64,000 nucleotides of DNA. It comes from Nocardioides xinjiangensis. Its GTDB lineage: Bacteria; Actinomycetota; Actinomycetes; Propionibacteriales; Nocardioidaceae. The stretch is from contig NZ_JAFMSY010000001.1 of the NCBI RefSeq assembly GCF_017916455.1, positions 1,657,977 through 1,721,976 on the forward strand, given 5' to 3'. Numbering within the stretch: position 1 is the stretch's first letter; each line of letters begins with the position of its first letter. Below the pieces are notes generated by a model. The model made no database searches. It was given only the letters and a program-made list of their open reading frames with translations, and had not been told where the DNA came from. Of the stretch, positions 53,552-62,771 are shown in pieces. A program made the position numbers and the translations under genes.

Positions 53552-53810
53552 CTTGTCCACAGGCTCTGTGGACAAGCTGGGCACTCAGGTGGACGACACG
53601 CGCGCGGAGGTGCACACGCCGTGGAACCGGCTGTGGAGAAGCCGGGGCCGGTGCCGATGATGCGCCGTCTGACCTGCGCAAACTCGGTCCCCATCCTGTG
53701 GATCGAAATTCCTTGGTCGGCTCGGTCGTTCACCTGTCCGACATCTGGGAGATGCCGGGCGCTGGGTCGCCACCGACGCGTGACGACCGACACCGGCGGC
53801 GTCATCCACA
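53552..53810. promoter_or_regulatory. DnaA-box-like cluster upstream of dnaB
   Basis: The 544-bp gap between dnaB and the MATE gene has no credible gene. It holds TTGTCCACA (53553-53561) and its complement TGTGGACAA (53567-53575), together an 11-bp perfect inverted repeat (53552-53576), plus looser copies: TGTGGAGAA (53632-53640), TGTGGATCG (53697-53705) and TCATCCACA (53802-53810). TTGTCCACA is the high-GC actinobacterial form of the DnaA box. Confidence 0.6.
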
Positions 53811-53910
53811 CGGCCATTCACAGGTAGTCCGAAGAGACTATGGACACGTCCGGCCGGCCGACCGGCCGTCGCTGCACGCGGCCGGTGGCACGGTCCCTAG
53901 GCTGGGCCGC

Positions 53911-55236
53911 GTGAGGGCGGTCGACCGGGAGATCCTGCGCCTGGCCGTGCCCGCCTTCCTCGCGCTGGTCGCCGAGCCGCTGTTCCTGATCTCCGACGCC
54001 GCGATCGTCGGCCACCTCGGCACCCCCGAGCTGGCCGGGCTCGGCGTCGCGGCGGTGGTGCTCCAGACCGTGGTGGGCCTGTGCGTGTTCCTCGCCTACG
54101 GCACGACCGCCAGCGTCGCGCGCCACCTCGGTGCCGGCGACCTGCGCGCCGCCCTGGCGCAGGGCGTCGACGGCGTCTGGCTGGCGGTCGTCATCGGCAC
54201 GATCGCCACCGTCGGCGGTGTCCTGGCGACCCCGGCTCTCGTGGGCGCCTTCCACACCGGCGCGGACGTCGCCGAGCACGCCGAGACCTACCTGGCCATC
54301 GCGTTCCTCGGCACCACGCCCCTGCTGGTCATGCTGGCCGCGACAGGCGTGCTCCGCGGCCTGCAGGACACCCGCACGCCGCTGCTGGTCGCTGTCGTCG
54401 GCAACGGCCTCAACATCGTCCTCAACGTCGTGCTGGTCCACGGCCTCGACATGGGGATCGCCGGGTCGGCCCTCGGCTCGGTCGCCGCACAGGTGATCAG
54501 TGCCGGCTGGTTCCTCGTCGTGGTCGTCCGCGCGGCGCGCGAGCACGGGGCGCCCCTGAGCCCGGACCGCGCCGGCATCCTGGCTGCCGCCCACGCCGCC
54601 GTGGCGCTCGTCGTCCGCACCGTCGCGCTGCGCGCCTGCCTGCTCGTGGGCACGTACGCCGTCACGCGCGTCGGCACGCAGGCCAGCGACGTCAACGTGG
54701 CCACGCACCAGGTCGCGATCACGCTGTGGAGCTTCCTCGCCTTCGCCCTCGACGCCATCGCCATCGCCGCGCAGGCGCTCACGGGGCGGGCGCTGGGCAG
54801 CGGCGACGTCGACGGCACTCGTCGACTCACCCGACGGATGGTCGCGTGGGGCTGGGGCAGCGGCATCGTCGCCGGGCTCGGTCTCGCAGCCGTCTCGCCC
54901 TTCATCGGCGCGCTGTTCACCAGCGACCCCGCGGTGCGCGACCTGCTCGTGCCCGTGCTGCTGGTCGCCGCGCTCGGGCAGCCGGTCGCCGGCGTGGTCT
55001 TCGTGCTCGACGGCGTCCTCATCGGCGCCGGCGACGGCACCTACCTGGCCTGGGCGGGCATCGTCGTGCTGGCGCTGTACGCCCCGGCGGCCCTGTGGGC
55101 GGCCACGCTCCCGCACGGGGTGGTGGCCGTCTGGGTGGCGATGACCGTCGTGTTCATGGGCGCCCGGTGGGTGCTGCTCTCCCGACGGGCACGGAGCGAC
55201 CGCTGGCTCGTGACCGGAGCGAGCGTCGTTCGTTGA
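53911..55236 (+). CDS. MATE-family efflux transporter (DinF-like)
   Basis: A 441-residue multidrug/toxin extrusion protein with 12 membrane helices. ILRLAVPAFLALVAEPLFLISDAAIVGHLGTPELAGLG is the N-terminal MATE signature of the DinF branch, repeated in the second half around VATHQVAITLWSFLAFALDAIAIAAQALTGRALG. It exports cationic compounds with Na+ or H+ exchange. TAGGCT lies seven bases before GTG 53911, a leaderless layout. It is divergent from dnaB, a common neighbour of the MATE gene in actinobacteria, with the DnaA-box cluster between. Confidence 0.93.
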   Translation: MRAVDREILRLAVPAFLALVAEPLFLISDAAIVGHLGTPELAGLGVAAVVLQTVVGLCVFLAYGTTASVARHLGAGDLRAALAQGVDGVWLAVVIGTIATVGGVLATPALVGAFHTGADVAEHAETYLAIAFLGTTPLLVMLAATGVLRGLQDTRTPLLVAVVGNGLNIVLNVVLVHGLDMGIAGSALGSVAAQVISAGWFLVVVVRAAREHGAPLSPDRAGILAAAHAAVALVVRTVALRACLLVGTYAVTRVGTQASDVNVATHQVAITLWSFLAFALDAIAIAAQALTGRALGSGDVDGTRRLTRRMVAWGWGSGIVAGLGLAAVSPFIGALFTSDPAVRDLLVPVLLVAALGQPVAGVVFVLDGVLIGAGDGTYLAWAGIVVLALYAPAALWAATLPHGVVAVWVAMTVVFMGARWVLLSRRARSDRWLVTGASVVR

Positions 55237-55242
55237 GCCGTG

Positions 55243-55262
55243 CAGTCCTCGCCGGAGGACTG
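55243..55262. terminator. Hairpin after the MATE gene
   Basis: CAGTCCTC and GAGGACTG pair perfectly across a GCCG loop, seven bases after the MATE stop and 20 before the next start. It may attenuate or end transcription. Confidence 0.5.
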
Positions 55263-55282
55263 AGTCGAGACGAGGGGGGACC

Positions 55283-56440
55283 ATGGCAGGCCACAGGATC
55301 GCGGCCCGGCTGGGAGTGCTGGCGCTGCTCGCGGGGGCGCTCGTGCCGCTCGGCGCCGCGCCCGTGAGCGCCCAGCCCGGGTGCGTCGACGAGACCTCGC
55401 CCGGCATCCTGCAGAACGGCTGCGACGACAGCACCCCGCCCGAGACCACCCTCACCGCGTCCGCGACGCCGAACGCGGCCGGACTCGTCGCCGTGCCGTC
55501 GATGACCTTCGCCCTCGGCTGGCAGGTCTCCGACGGCGACGCCGGACCCTTCGGCCTCGAGTGCCGGCTCACCGGCGGCCCGCAGGCGCACGACTGGCGG
55601 GCGTGCACCAGCCCCGTGACGTACGCGGGCCTGCCGGACGCCCCGGCCGGGACGTACGTCTTCGCGGCGCGCGCCGTCGACCTCGGCGACCGGGCCCGCA
55701 CCCCCGACGTCGCGCCGCTGCTGCCACCCGCCGTCGAGGACACGCCCGACGAGGACCCCACGCCCGCGACGCTGACGTGGGGCCAGGACACCACGGCGCC
55801 GTTCGTCTACGTGACCAGCACCTCCTACGACGAGGCGACGCCCACGCAGCCGGTGGTGACCGGCGCGAGCGTGCCGATCAGGATCAACACCAGCGAGCCC
55901 GGCTCGACGTTCGAGTGCACCGACAACGGCCGTGCCGTGGCCTGCGCGGGCGGCCGCTGGCAGCTCGAGCACCCGCGGTCGGGCCGTCACACCTTCGCCG
56001 CGCGGACGATCGACCGTGCCGGCAACGCCAGCGCGTGGTCGGCGCCCATCGAGTTCTTCGTCCCGCGCAACGTGACCCGGCAGCGGGGCTGGAGGAAGCT
56101 GCGCGACGCGGCCTGGTTCCGCGGGGACGCCGTCACGGCGTCGCGGCGTGGCGCCCGGCTGGTGATGCCGCGCGCCGACGTCGGCGAGCTGCGCCTGATC
56201 GCGCCGAGCGGCCCGCGCTACGGCAAGGTGCGGTTGCGCGTGGGCAAGCGTGACTGGCACGTGGTCGACCTCGCCGGCACGAAGGCGGCCCTGCGCCAGC
56301 ACGTCGTCATCGACCGCTACTCGGGCATGCGGACCGGCCGGATCGTCATCGAGTCGCTGAGCGACAAGCGGGTCGTGATCGACGCGGTCGTCGCGCGCCC
56401 GAACCGGTTCCCCGCGGCGACCCGCCGCCACACCCGCTGA
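55283..56440 (+). CDS. Secreted Ig-like-fold protein of unknown function
   Basis: A 385-residue exported protein. The signal peptide is RLGVLALLAGALVPLGAAPVSAQ with cleavage after VSA (about residue 30). Two Ig/fibronectin-like segments follow: TTLTASATPNAAGLVAVPSMTFALGWQVSDGD...FGLECRLTGG and SVPIRINTSEPGSTFECTDNGR...HTFAARTIDRAGNAS, the latter a pattern common in bacterial surface proteins. The C-terminal 110 residues are basic and strand-rich (KVRLRVGKRDWHVVDLAG). No anchor is seen, so it is probably released. CGAGGGGGGACC precedes the ATG. Confidence 0.78.
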   Translation: MAGHRIAARLGVLALLAGALVPLGAAPVSAQPGCVDETSPGILQNGCDDSTPPETTLTASATPNAAGLVAVPSMTFALGWQVSDGDAGPFGLECRLTGGPQAHDWRACTSPVTYAGLPDAPAGTYVFAARAVDLGDRARTPDVAPLLPPAVEDTPDEDPTPATLTWGQDTTAPFVYVTSTSYDEATPTQPVVTGASVPIRINTSEPGSTFECTDNGRAVACAGGRWQLEHPRSGRHTFAARTIDRAGNASAWSAPIEFFVPRNVTRQRGWRKLRDAAWFRGDAVTASRRGARLVMPRADVGELRLIAPSGPRYGKVRLRVGKRDWHVVDLAGTKAALRQHVVIDRYSGMRTGRIVIESLSDKRVVIDAVVARPNRFPAATRRHTR

Positions 56441-56463
56441 AAGCCCCCTGAAAGCCTTCCGGG

Positions 56464-56480
56464 GTTACGTCTCCGTTACG
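56464..56480. promoter_or_regulatory. MtrA-like direct repeat upstream of the subtilase
   Basis: GTTACG occurs at 56464-56469 and 56475-56480, so the opposite strand reads GTAAC-N6-GTAAC, an 11-bp-spaced direct repeat like those bound by actinobacterial MtrA, a regulator of cell-wall genes. It lies 26 bp upstream of the promoter candidate. Assignment is tentative. Confidence 0.45.
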
Positions 56481-56505
56481 GAAGAAGTTCCAGGTCAGGA
56501 ATTCG

Positions 56506-56535
56506 TTGACACCTGCCCCACCGGTGACTTCAGAT
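56506..56535 (+). promoter_or_regulatory. Promoter candidate for the subtilase gene
   Basis: TTGACA (56506-56511) and TCAGAT (56530-56535) are 18 bp apart, about 100 bases upstream of the GTG start, leaving an untranslated leader. Confidence 0.45.
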
Positions 56536-56635
56536 ACAGGGGCTCCACCACCCTCCGCCTGCACCGCTACGTGTCTCGTCCTCGGGGTCGCTTCGTGCTG
56601 CAGTCGGGCCATCCTGAGTCGAACGGGGAATACGC

Positions 56636-59600
56636 GTGATCCGTCGTACCATCGCGGCCGGCGCTGCCACCAGCGTCGCTGCCGCACTACTCGCGCCGTG
56701 GGGGGTGGCGGCCACCGCGGCCGACCTCGACCCCGGCCGGCTGACACCGGCGAAGGCGTCGCCGGCGAAGGCGCTGAAGAAGGGCACGGTGCTCGAGCTG
56801 GGCACCGGGACCGCGCCCGAGACGTACATCGTCCAGCTGGACGCGCCGGCCGTCCCGACGCGCGAGCAGGCCGAGGACCGCGGCCTCGCCGCCGCCGCCG
56901 ACTCCGAGTCGGCCTACCGGAGGGGGCTCAAGGCCGAGCAGGCCGACCTGGTCTCCTCCATCTCCCGGGTGACCGGCCGCCCCGCCAAGGTGCTCCACCG
57001 CTACACCGAGGCGCTCAACGGCATCGCGGTGCAGCTCACCCGCGGCCAGGCGCAGAAGGTCGCCGGGATCGACGGCGTCTCCGCCGTGCAGGTCGACTTC
57101 GAGCGCCAGCTCACCACGGACAAGGGACCCGAGTGGATCGGCGCGCCGACCATCTGGGACGGCTCGAACGTGCCCGCCGGCTTCGAGGGCACGAAGGGCG
57201 AGGGCGTCGTCGTCGGCATCCTCGACTCCGGCATCAACCCCGCCAACCCGTCCTTCGCGGACGTGGTCCCGGCCGAGGACGGCGGTGACGGCTACGACCA
57301 CACCAACCCGCTCGGCGCGGGCACGTACCTCGGCATGTGCGACCCGGCCAACGCCGCCCAGTACGTCGCGGACTGGGGCTGCAACGACAAGCTGATCGGC
57401 TACTACAACTTCGAGAACCCCGCCACCGGTGGCAACCCGTTCGACGACCCCTACGACGACGACGGCCACGGCAGCCACACCGCCAGCACCACCGCCGGCA
57501 ACCAGGTCGAGGCCACGGCCTACTCGGCGAGGGGCACCGAGCACGAGTTCTCCGTTACGTCGACGATCAAGGGCGTCGCACCCCACGCCAACATCATCGG
57601 CTACGACGTGTGCGACGGCGGCTGCCAGGGCTACTCGATCCTGGCCTCGATCAACCAGGCGATCCTCGACGGGGTCGACGTCATCAACTACTCGATCGGG
57701 TCCAGCGCCCCGTCGAACCCGTGGACCGATGCCGACGCGGTGGGCTTCCTCAACGCCCGCGCCGCCGGCATCCACGTGGCGACCTCCGCCGGCAACGACG
57801 GGCCCGGCGAGGCCACGCTCGGCAGCCCCGGCGACGTCCCGTGGATGACGACGGTCGGCGCGACCACGCACGACCGGAAGTACGTCGCCTCGGTCACCGA
57901 CATCAGCGCCACCGACGGAGCCACCCTGCCCGACATCGCCGGTGCCGGCCTGGCCGGCGCGACCGACGGCACCTTCCCGGTCGTGTACGCCGGTGCGGCG
58001 CCGTACAACAACCCGCAGTGCGGCCTGCCGCCGGACAGCACGCCGGCCGGCACCTTCCCGGCGGGGACGGACCTCAGCGGCCTCATCATCATCTGCGACC
58101 GCGGCGGCAACGGCCGGGTCGAGAAGGGCGAGAACGTCGAGTCCCTCGGCGCCGAGGGCATGATCCTGGCGAACGACCAGGCCAGCGGCACCTCGCTCAA
58201 CGGTGACGCGCACGCCCTGCCGGCCGCGCACATCACCTACGCCGACGGGCAGGCGCTCAAGTCGTTCATCGCCGCCCACCCCGGCACCGAGGCCGCCCTG
58301 TCCGGCTCCGTGGCCGACGTCGCCGACGAGAACGGCGACATCATGGCCGCCTTCTCCAGCCGCGGTCCCAACCGCGCGCTGTCCTCGATCAGCCCGTCCG
58401 TGTCCGCGCCCGGCGTGGACATCCTCGCCGCCGCCGGCGCGGAGAACAGCGTCGAGTGGCACTTCATCTCGGGCACCTCGATGGCGAGCCCCCACACGGC
58501 TGGCGCCTTGGCGCTGCTGCGGGGCATGCAGCTCGACGACGAGGACGCGTGGACCCCCGCCGAGGCGCAGTCGGCGCTGATGACCACCGCGGAGCGCGAC
58601 ATCACCGACTCCGACGGCACGGCGGCCGACTGGTTCGACATGGGCTCGGGCCGCATCGAGCTCCGCCGCGCGGCCAAGGCCGGCCTCGTGCTTGACGAGG
58701 ACCTCGCCGGCTACCAGGCCGCCGACCCCGCCAAGGGCGGCGACGTGCGCGACCTCAACACCGCCAGCATGGCCGACGACGAGTGCCTGCAGACCTGCGG
58801 CTGGACGCGTACGTTCACCGGCACCGCGACCGGTGCCGGCACGTGGACCGTGTCCGTGGAGGACCTCTCCGAGGGCATCACGCTCGACACCGACGTCGAG
58901 TCCATCGAGGTGACCGACGGCGGCACCGCCGACGTCACCGTCACCGCGACGGTCGACAACGGCGCGGCGACCGACGAGTGGCTGTTCGGCACCCTGGTGC
59001 TGACGCCCCCCGCCGGCTCCGAGGCACCGGTGGCCCACCTGCCCGTGGGCGTGCTGCCCTCGGCGGGCGTGCTGCCCACCTCGATCGACGTCACGACCCG
59101 TCGTGACGCCGGCTCGCAGCTCACCACGGACCTCGAGGCCATCGCGATCACCGACCTGCAGGTCGACGCGAGCGGCCTGGTCCCCGAGGACCGCACCGAG
59201 CTGTCCATCTTCGCGGACTCGACGAACACCGACCCGTACGACGGCAACGGCACGCACGTCGAGATGATCGACGTGCCTGCGGGCGCCACCAGCCTGATCG
59301 CGAGGCTGCAGGACCCGACGGCGCCCGACTTCGACCTCTACGTCGGTCGGGGCGAGGTCAGCGCCGCCAACGAGATCGCGATGAGCGCCAGCGCCGGCTC
59401 CGACGAGGCGATCACGATCGCCGACCCCGAGCCGGGCACCTACTGGGTCCTGGTGCAGAACTGGGAGGCCTCCACGGCCGGCGGGACCGACACCACCGAC
59501 CTCGTCACCGCGGTGGTGGCCGGCGACCAGGGCAACCTGTGGGCCGAGGGTCCTGAGGGCCCCGTCCCTGCCGCCACCCCGTTCGACATCCGCACCTTCT

Positions 59601-61360
59601 GGGACGAGAACGAGATGGACGCCGGGGAGACCTGGCACGGCACGCTGACCCTCGGCACCTCGCCAGCGACCCCGGGCGACATCGGGGTCGTCCCGGTGAC
59701 CGTGTCCCGGGTGGCCGACGACGTGACCAAGACGGCCGACACGACCGAGGCGGCACCGGGTGACACCATCACCTACACCGTCGACGTCGCGCCCAACGTC
59801 TCGCAGGAGGACCTGACCTACTCCATCACCGACGCGCTCCCCGAGGGCACGACGTACGTCGAGGGCTCCGCCACCGACGGCGCCACCTTCGCCGACGGCG
59901 TCGTGTCGTGGAGCGGTGTCCTCGACTCCACCTACGGCGAGGAGGGCAACTACACGCTGACCACCAGCGCGGACGACCCCGAGGCCTGCGAGCCGGGCTA
60001 CCTCGACCTCGCGTCCCTGGGCATCCCCGCCCAGGACGCGGTGGTGGGCGACACCGAGACGTTCTCGGCCTTCGGCTCGGGCACCTTCGGGTTCTACGGC
60101 CAGGACCACAAGGGCCTGACGTTCTCCGACGACGGCTTCCTCGTCTACGGCGACGGCTACGCCGGCTCGCCGTGGGTCCCGCAGTCAGTTCCCAACGCCG
60201 CCGCGCCCAACAACGTGGCAGCCCTGCTCTGGCAGGACATGGAGATCCGCTACGACGCCGCCTCCGGCGCCGGGGTGACGCTGGCCAGCACGGCCGGCGC
60301 CAACGGGGTGCTCGACCCGGGCGAGATCGCGATCGTCGAGTACGACGACATGCGCCTCTACGACGACGACGCGGGCGCCGGTGGGCAGCTGGACATGCAG
60401 GTCATCGCGACGGCCGGCAGCAACGACCTCGTGTTCGTCTACGACAACGTGGACGCGGGAGCGATCCTCGACGACGTCACCATCGGCACCGAGAACGCCG
60501 ACGGCACCGTGGGCGCGGCGCTCATCAACGCCGGCGACGCCTCCGCGGTGATCGAGGACGACCTCGCCGTCTGCGCGACGTACTCCGAGCCGGAGGCGGA
60601 GGGGGCCAGCTTCAGCTACCAGGTCACCGTCGACCCGACCGTGGGTGAGAAGGACCTGACCAACAAGGTCGTCCACACCACCGACGACCCCGGCGCGAAG
60701 CCCGTCACGGCCCGGCACACCGTGCGGATCACGGGCTCCGCCGTGCGCACCAACGTGGCGCTGTCGCTGGACCCGACCACCATCGAGACCGGAGGCACCA
60801 CCACCGCCACCGCGCAGGTGTTCAGCACCGGCCCGAAGGCGCCGACGGGCACCGTGGAGTTCTGGGCGGGCACCCGCCTGGCCGGCACGGGCACCCTCGA
60901 CGCCACCGGGAGGGCGACCGCCACCCTGTCGGGCTTCGCCACTGCCGGGACCGTCCCGGTGACGGCGAAGTACCTCGGTGACGCCGCCAGCGCGCCGGCC
61001 ACCTCGGCACCGGTCAACCTGGCCGTCACCGCGAACGGTCCGGTCGACAAGGCCCGGGCCAAGATCGCCACCAAGGTGGTCAAGCCGGTCGAGGTCGGAA
61101 CCCGGGTCAAGCTGCGGGTCACCGTGCGGGCACGGGACATCGTGCCGAGCGGCACGGTGAGGATCGTGGTCCGCGGAGCCGGCCAGGAGAAGACCTGGAC
61201 CGAGACGTTGAACGACCGGGGCAGGACCAAGGTCGTGCTGCCGAAGTTCACGAGGACCGGGAAGGTCAAGGTCCGCGTCGTGTACGCCGGCGACGCCGCG
61301 ACCGAGCCGGCCACGAAGGACATCCGGTTCCGGGTGGTCGACCGGCGCACCGTGCGCTGA
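56636..61360 (+). CDS. Large secreted S8 subtilisin-like protease
   Basis: A 1,574-residue extracellular protease. Order: signal peptide (cleavage near ATAA, about 28), I9-type inhibitor propeptide (60-165), S8 catalytic domain with Asp197 (GILDSG), His278 (GHGSHTAST) and Ser615 (GTSMASPHTAG), a PA insert (about 435-548), fibronectin-like and PPC-like domains (to about 960), a DUF11 unit (KTADTTEAAPGDTITYTV), and an Ig-like domain (about 1375-1465) before a basic tail. All three catalytic residues are intact. Such enzymes degrade proteins outside the cell. An MtrA-like repeat lies upstream and a strong hairpin follows. Confidence 0.93.
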   Translation: MIRRTIAAGAATSVAAALLAPWGVAATAADLDPGRLTPAKASPAKALKKGTVLELGTGTAPETYIVQLDAPAVPTREQAEDRGLAAAADSESAYRRGLKAEQADLVSSISRVTGRPAKVLHRYTEALNGIAVQLTRGQAQKVAGIDGVSAVQVDFERQLTTDKGPEWIGAPTIWDGSNVPAGFEGTKGEGVVVGILDSGINPANPSFADVVPAEDGGDGYDHTNPLGAGTYLGMCDPANAAQYVADWGCNDKLIGYYNFENPATGGNPFDDPYDDDGHGSHTASTTAGNQVEATAYSARGTEHEFSVTSTIKGVAPHANIIGYDVCDGGCQGYSILASINQAILDGVDVINYSIGSSAPSNPWTDADAVGFLNARAAGIHVATSAGNDGPGEATLGSPGDVPWMTTVGATTHDRKYVASVTDISATDGATLPDIAGAGLAGATDGTFPVVYAGAAPYNNPQCGLPPDSTPAGTFPAGTDLSGLIIICDRGGNGRVEKGENVESLGAEGMILANDQASGTSLNGDAHALPAAHITYADGQALKSFIAAHPGTEAALSGSVADVADENGDIMAAFSSRGPNRALSSISPSVSAPGVDILAAAGAENSVEWHFISGTSMASPHTAGALALLRGMQLDDEDAWTPAEAQSALMTTAERDITDSDGTAADWFDMGSGRIELRRAAKAGLVLDEDLAGYQAADPAKGGDVRDLNTASMADDECLQTCGWTRTFTGTATGAGTWTVSVEDLSEGITLDTDVESIEVTDGGTADVTVTATVDNGAATDEWLFGTLVLTPPAGSEAPVAHLPVGVLPSAGVLPTSIDVTTRRDAGSQLTTDLEAIAITDLQVDASGLVPEDRTELSIFADSTNTDPYDGNGTHVEMIDVPAGATSLIARLQDPTAPDFDLYVGRGEVSAANEIAMSASAGSDEAITIADPEPGTYWVLVQNWEASTAGGTDTTDLVTAVVAGDQGNLWAEGPEGPVPAATPFDIRTFWDENEMDAGETWHGTLTLGTSPATPGDIGVVPVTVSRVADDVTKTADTTEAAPGDTITYTVDVAPNVSQEDLTYSITDALPEGTTYVEGSATDGATFADGVVSWSGVLDSTYGEEGNYTLTTSADDPEACEPGYLDLASLGIPAQDAVVGDTETFSAFGSGTFGFYGQDHKGLTFSDDGFLVYGDGYAGSPWVPQSVPNAAAPNNVAALLWQDMEIRYDAASGAGVTLASTAGANGVLDPGEIAIVEYDDMRLYDDDAGAGGQLDMQVIATAGSNDLVFVYDNVDAGAILDDVTIGTENADGTVGAALINAGDASAVIEDDLAVCATYSEPEAEGASFSYQVTVDPTVGEKDLTNKVVHTTDDPGAKPVTARHTVRITGSAVRTNVALSLDPTTIETGGTTTATAQVFSTGPKAPTGTVEFWAGTRLAGTGTLDATGRATATLSGFATAGTVPVTAKYLGDAASAPATSAPVNLAVTANGPVDKARAKIATKVVKPVEVGTRVKLRVTVRARDIVPSGTVRIVVRGAGQEKTWTETLNDRGRTKVVLPKFTRTGKVKVRVVYAGDAATEPATKDIRFRVVDRRTVR

Positions 61361-61378
61361 GGTGGAGTGAGCTCCAAC

Positions 61379-61415
61379 GAAGGGGCCGTCGGTGCGATGC
61401 ACCGGCGGCCCCTTC
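61379..61415 (+). terminator. Terminator hairpin after the subtilase
   Basis: GAAGGGGCCGTCGGTG pairs with CACCGGCGGCCCCTTC over a CGATG loop with one G-T wobble, 19 bp after the stop. Confidence 0.8.
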
Positions 61416-61476
61416 GCCATGTCGGACCCTTCGCCATGTCGGACCCTTCGCCATGTCGGACCCTTCGCCATGTCGG
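61413..61476. repeat. 17-bp tandem repeat, about four copies
   Basis: TTCGCCATGTCGGACCC begins at 61413, 61430, 61447 and 61464; the last copy departs after TTCGCCATGTCGG. The first copy overlaps the terminator stem end, and the array ends just before the lipoprotein gene start. Confidence 0.9.
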
Positions 61477-61489
61477 TCATGCTGGTGAC

Positions 61490-61882
61490 ATGACGGTCGT
61501 CCGTGCCTGGGTCCTGGCGGCGGCGTGCTGCCTGGCCCTCGCGGGGTGCGCCGACGGTCCCGCTCAGCCGCCCGAGAAGGAGACCCCCGTGGACGAGCCG
61601 TCCTCCGCGCCCTCGACGGCGTCCCCGCCCCCCTCGGCGGTCCAGCAGTCCGTCGCGGACCTGGCTGCGAGCCTCGGCCTCCCCGCCGACGAGGTCGAGG
61701 TCGTGTCGGTCGAGGAGGTCACCTGGCGCAACGGGAGCCGCGGCTGCGCCCGTGCCGGCATGGCGTACACCCAGGCGCTGGTCGACGGCTCACGGATCGT
61801 CCTGCGCGCCGGCGGCCGGACGTACGAGTACCACGCGGGCGGGCGCCGACCACCGGAGCGGTGCGACGAGCCGACGGAGTGA
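61490..61882 (+). CDS. Small lipoprotein
   Basis: A 130-residue lipoprotein. The signal WVLAAACCLALAGC has the lipobox LAGC with Cys20 lipidated, followed by a Pro/Ser/Glu linker and a 70-residue domain (SVADLAASLGLPADEVEVVSVEEVTWRNGSRGCARAGMAY...GSRIVLRAGGRTYEYHAGG...ERCDEP) with two Cys that may pair. The ITWRNGSxGCxxxGxxY pattern resembles short actinobacterial lipoproteins of unknown role. The ATG follows directly on the 17-bp repeat array. It converges on rplI. Confidence 0.8.
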   Translation: MTVVRAWVLAAACCLALAGCADGPAQPPEKETPVDEPSSAPSTASPPPSAVQQSVADLAASLGLPADEVEVVSVEEVTWRNGSRGCARAGMAYTQALVDGSRIVLRAGGRTYEYHAGGRRPPERCDEPTE

Positions 61883-61906
61883 GCGCGACGCACCCCGGGA
61901 CGCCGA

Positions 61907-61940
61907 ACGGCCCGCCGCCTCCGAGGAGGCAGCGGGCCGT
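61907..61940. terminator. Bidirectional terminator between lipoprotein and rplI
   Basis: ACGGCCCGCCGCCTCC pairs with GGAGGCAGCGGGCCGT around GA, with a single internal mismatch. Position between convergent genes suits both directions. Confidence 0.8.
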
Positions 61941-61963
61941 CGGGTGCTGCGTGACGTCGGCGG

Positions 61964-62410
61964 TCAGGCCGGGACGACGTTGAGGGCCACCGTGGCGGAC
62001 ACCTCGTCGTGGAGCTTGACCGTCACCTCGTGGGCACCGAGCGACTTGATCGGGTTGGCCACGACGATCGTGCGGCGGTCCACCGTCTCGCCGGAGACGG
62101 CGGTGACCGCGTCGGCGATCTCGGCGGTGGTGACGGCGCCGAACAGGCGACCACCCTCACCGGCACGCACCTTCACGTTGACCGCGTTGGCCTCGAGCTT
62201 GCCCTTGATCTCCTGGGCGTGGCTCTCGTCGCGGGCCGCGCGGCTCGCGCGGGCGGACTTGATCGACTCGATGGTCTTCTCGCCACCGCGGGTCCAGCGG
62301 ATGCCGAGGCCGCGGGGGACGAGGTAGTTGCGGCCGTAGCCGTCCTTGACCTCGACCACGTCGCCGGGGGCGCCGAGGCCGTCGACCTCCTGGGTCAGGA
62401 TGAGCTTCAT
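61964..62410 (-). CDS. rplI: 50S ribosomal protein L9
   Basis: A 148-residue large-subunit protein. [37 protein letters not shown] is the canonical N-terminal domain that binds 23S rRNA, followed by the long connecting helix and a C-terminal domain ([34 protein letters not shown]). It is the last gene of the rpsF-ssb-rpsR-rplI block, 14 bp after rpsR. GAGAGGAGCACGGGAC precedes the ATG. Confidence 0.97.
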   Translation of the reverse strand: MKLILTQEVDGLGAPGDVVEVKDGYGRNYLVPRGLGIRWTRGGEKTIESIKSARASRAARDESHAQEIKGKLEANAVNVKVRAGEGGRLFGAVTTAEIADAVTAVSGETVDRRTIVVANPIKSLGAHEVTVKLHDEVSATVALNVVPA

Positions 62411-62424
62411 GTCCCGTGCTCCTC

Positions 62425-62661
62425 TCAGCGACCGGTGGACGTGTAGGGCAGCAGGGCCAGCTCGCGCGCGTTCTTGACGGCGATGGCCACGTCGCGCTGG
62501 TGCTGGACGCAGTTGCCGGTCACGCGGCGGGCGCGGATCTTGCCGCGGTCGGAGATGAACTTGCGGAGCAGCGTGGTGTCCTTGTAGTCGACACCGGTCG
62601 CCTTCTCCTTGCAGAACTGGCAGACCTTCTTCTTCGGCTTGCGCAGAATTGCCTTGGCCAT
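62425..62661 (-). CDS. rpsR: 30S ribosomal protein S18
   Basis: A 78-residue S18 that binds S6 and the central domain of 16S r[20 protein letters not shown] begins the protein, [22 protein letters not shown] is the core, and Cys residues (CQFC, then GNCVQHQ) indicate the zinc-binding C+ form. A C- paralogue would be expected elsewhere in many actinobacteria. GAAAGGGAGCACCACA precedes the ATG. The 110-bp gap to ssb shows nothing notable. Confidence 0.96.
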   Translation of the reverse strand: MAKAILRKPKKKVCQFCKEKATGVDYKDTTLLRKFISDRGKIRARRVTGNCVQHQRDVAIAVKNARELALLPYTSTGR

Positions 62662-62771
62662 TGTGGTGCTCCCTTTCAGTGAGCCCGGCCCTGAAGGCAA
62701 TCAGGGACGGAATGGTGATGGATGAAAGTGTCCTCGGGCCCCAGGCAGCGTGCTGCATGTGGCCGAGGGGA

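Noticed and set aside
53552..53810. Chromosomal origin oriC
   Set aside because: DnaA-box-like sites are few and partly degenerate, and neither dnaA nor dnaN is adjacent; listed only as a DnaA-box cluster.
53585..53821. A 78-codon minus-strand gene upstream of dnaB
   Set aside because: No ribosome site or domain, and it lies within the DnaA-box-rich control region.
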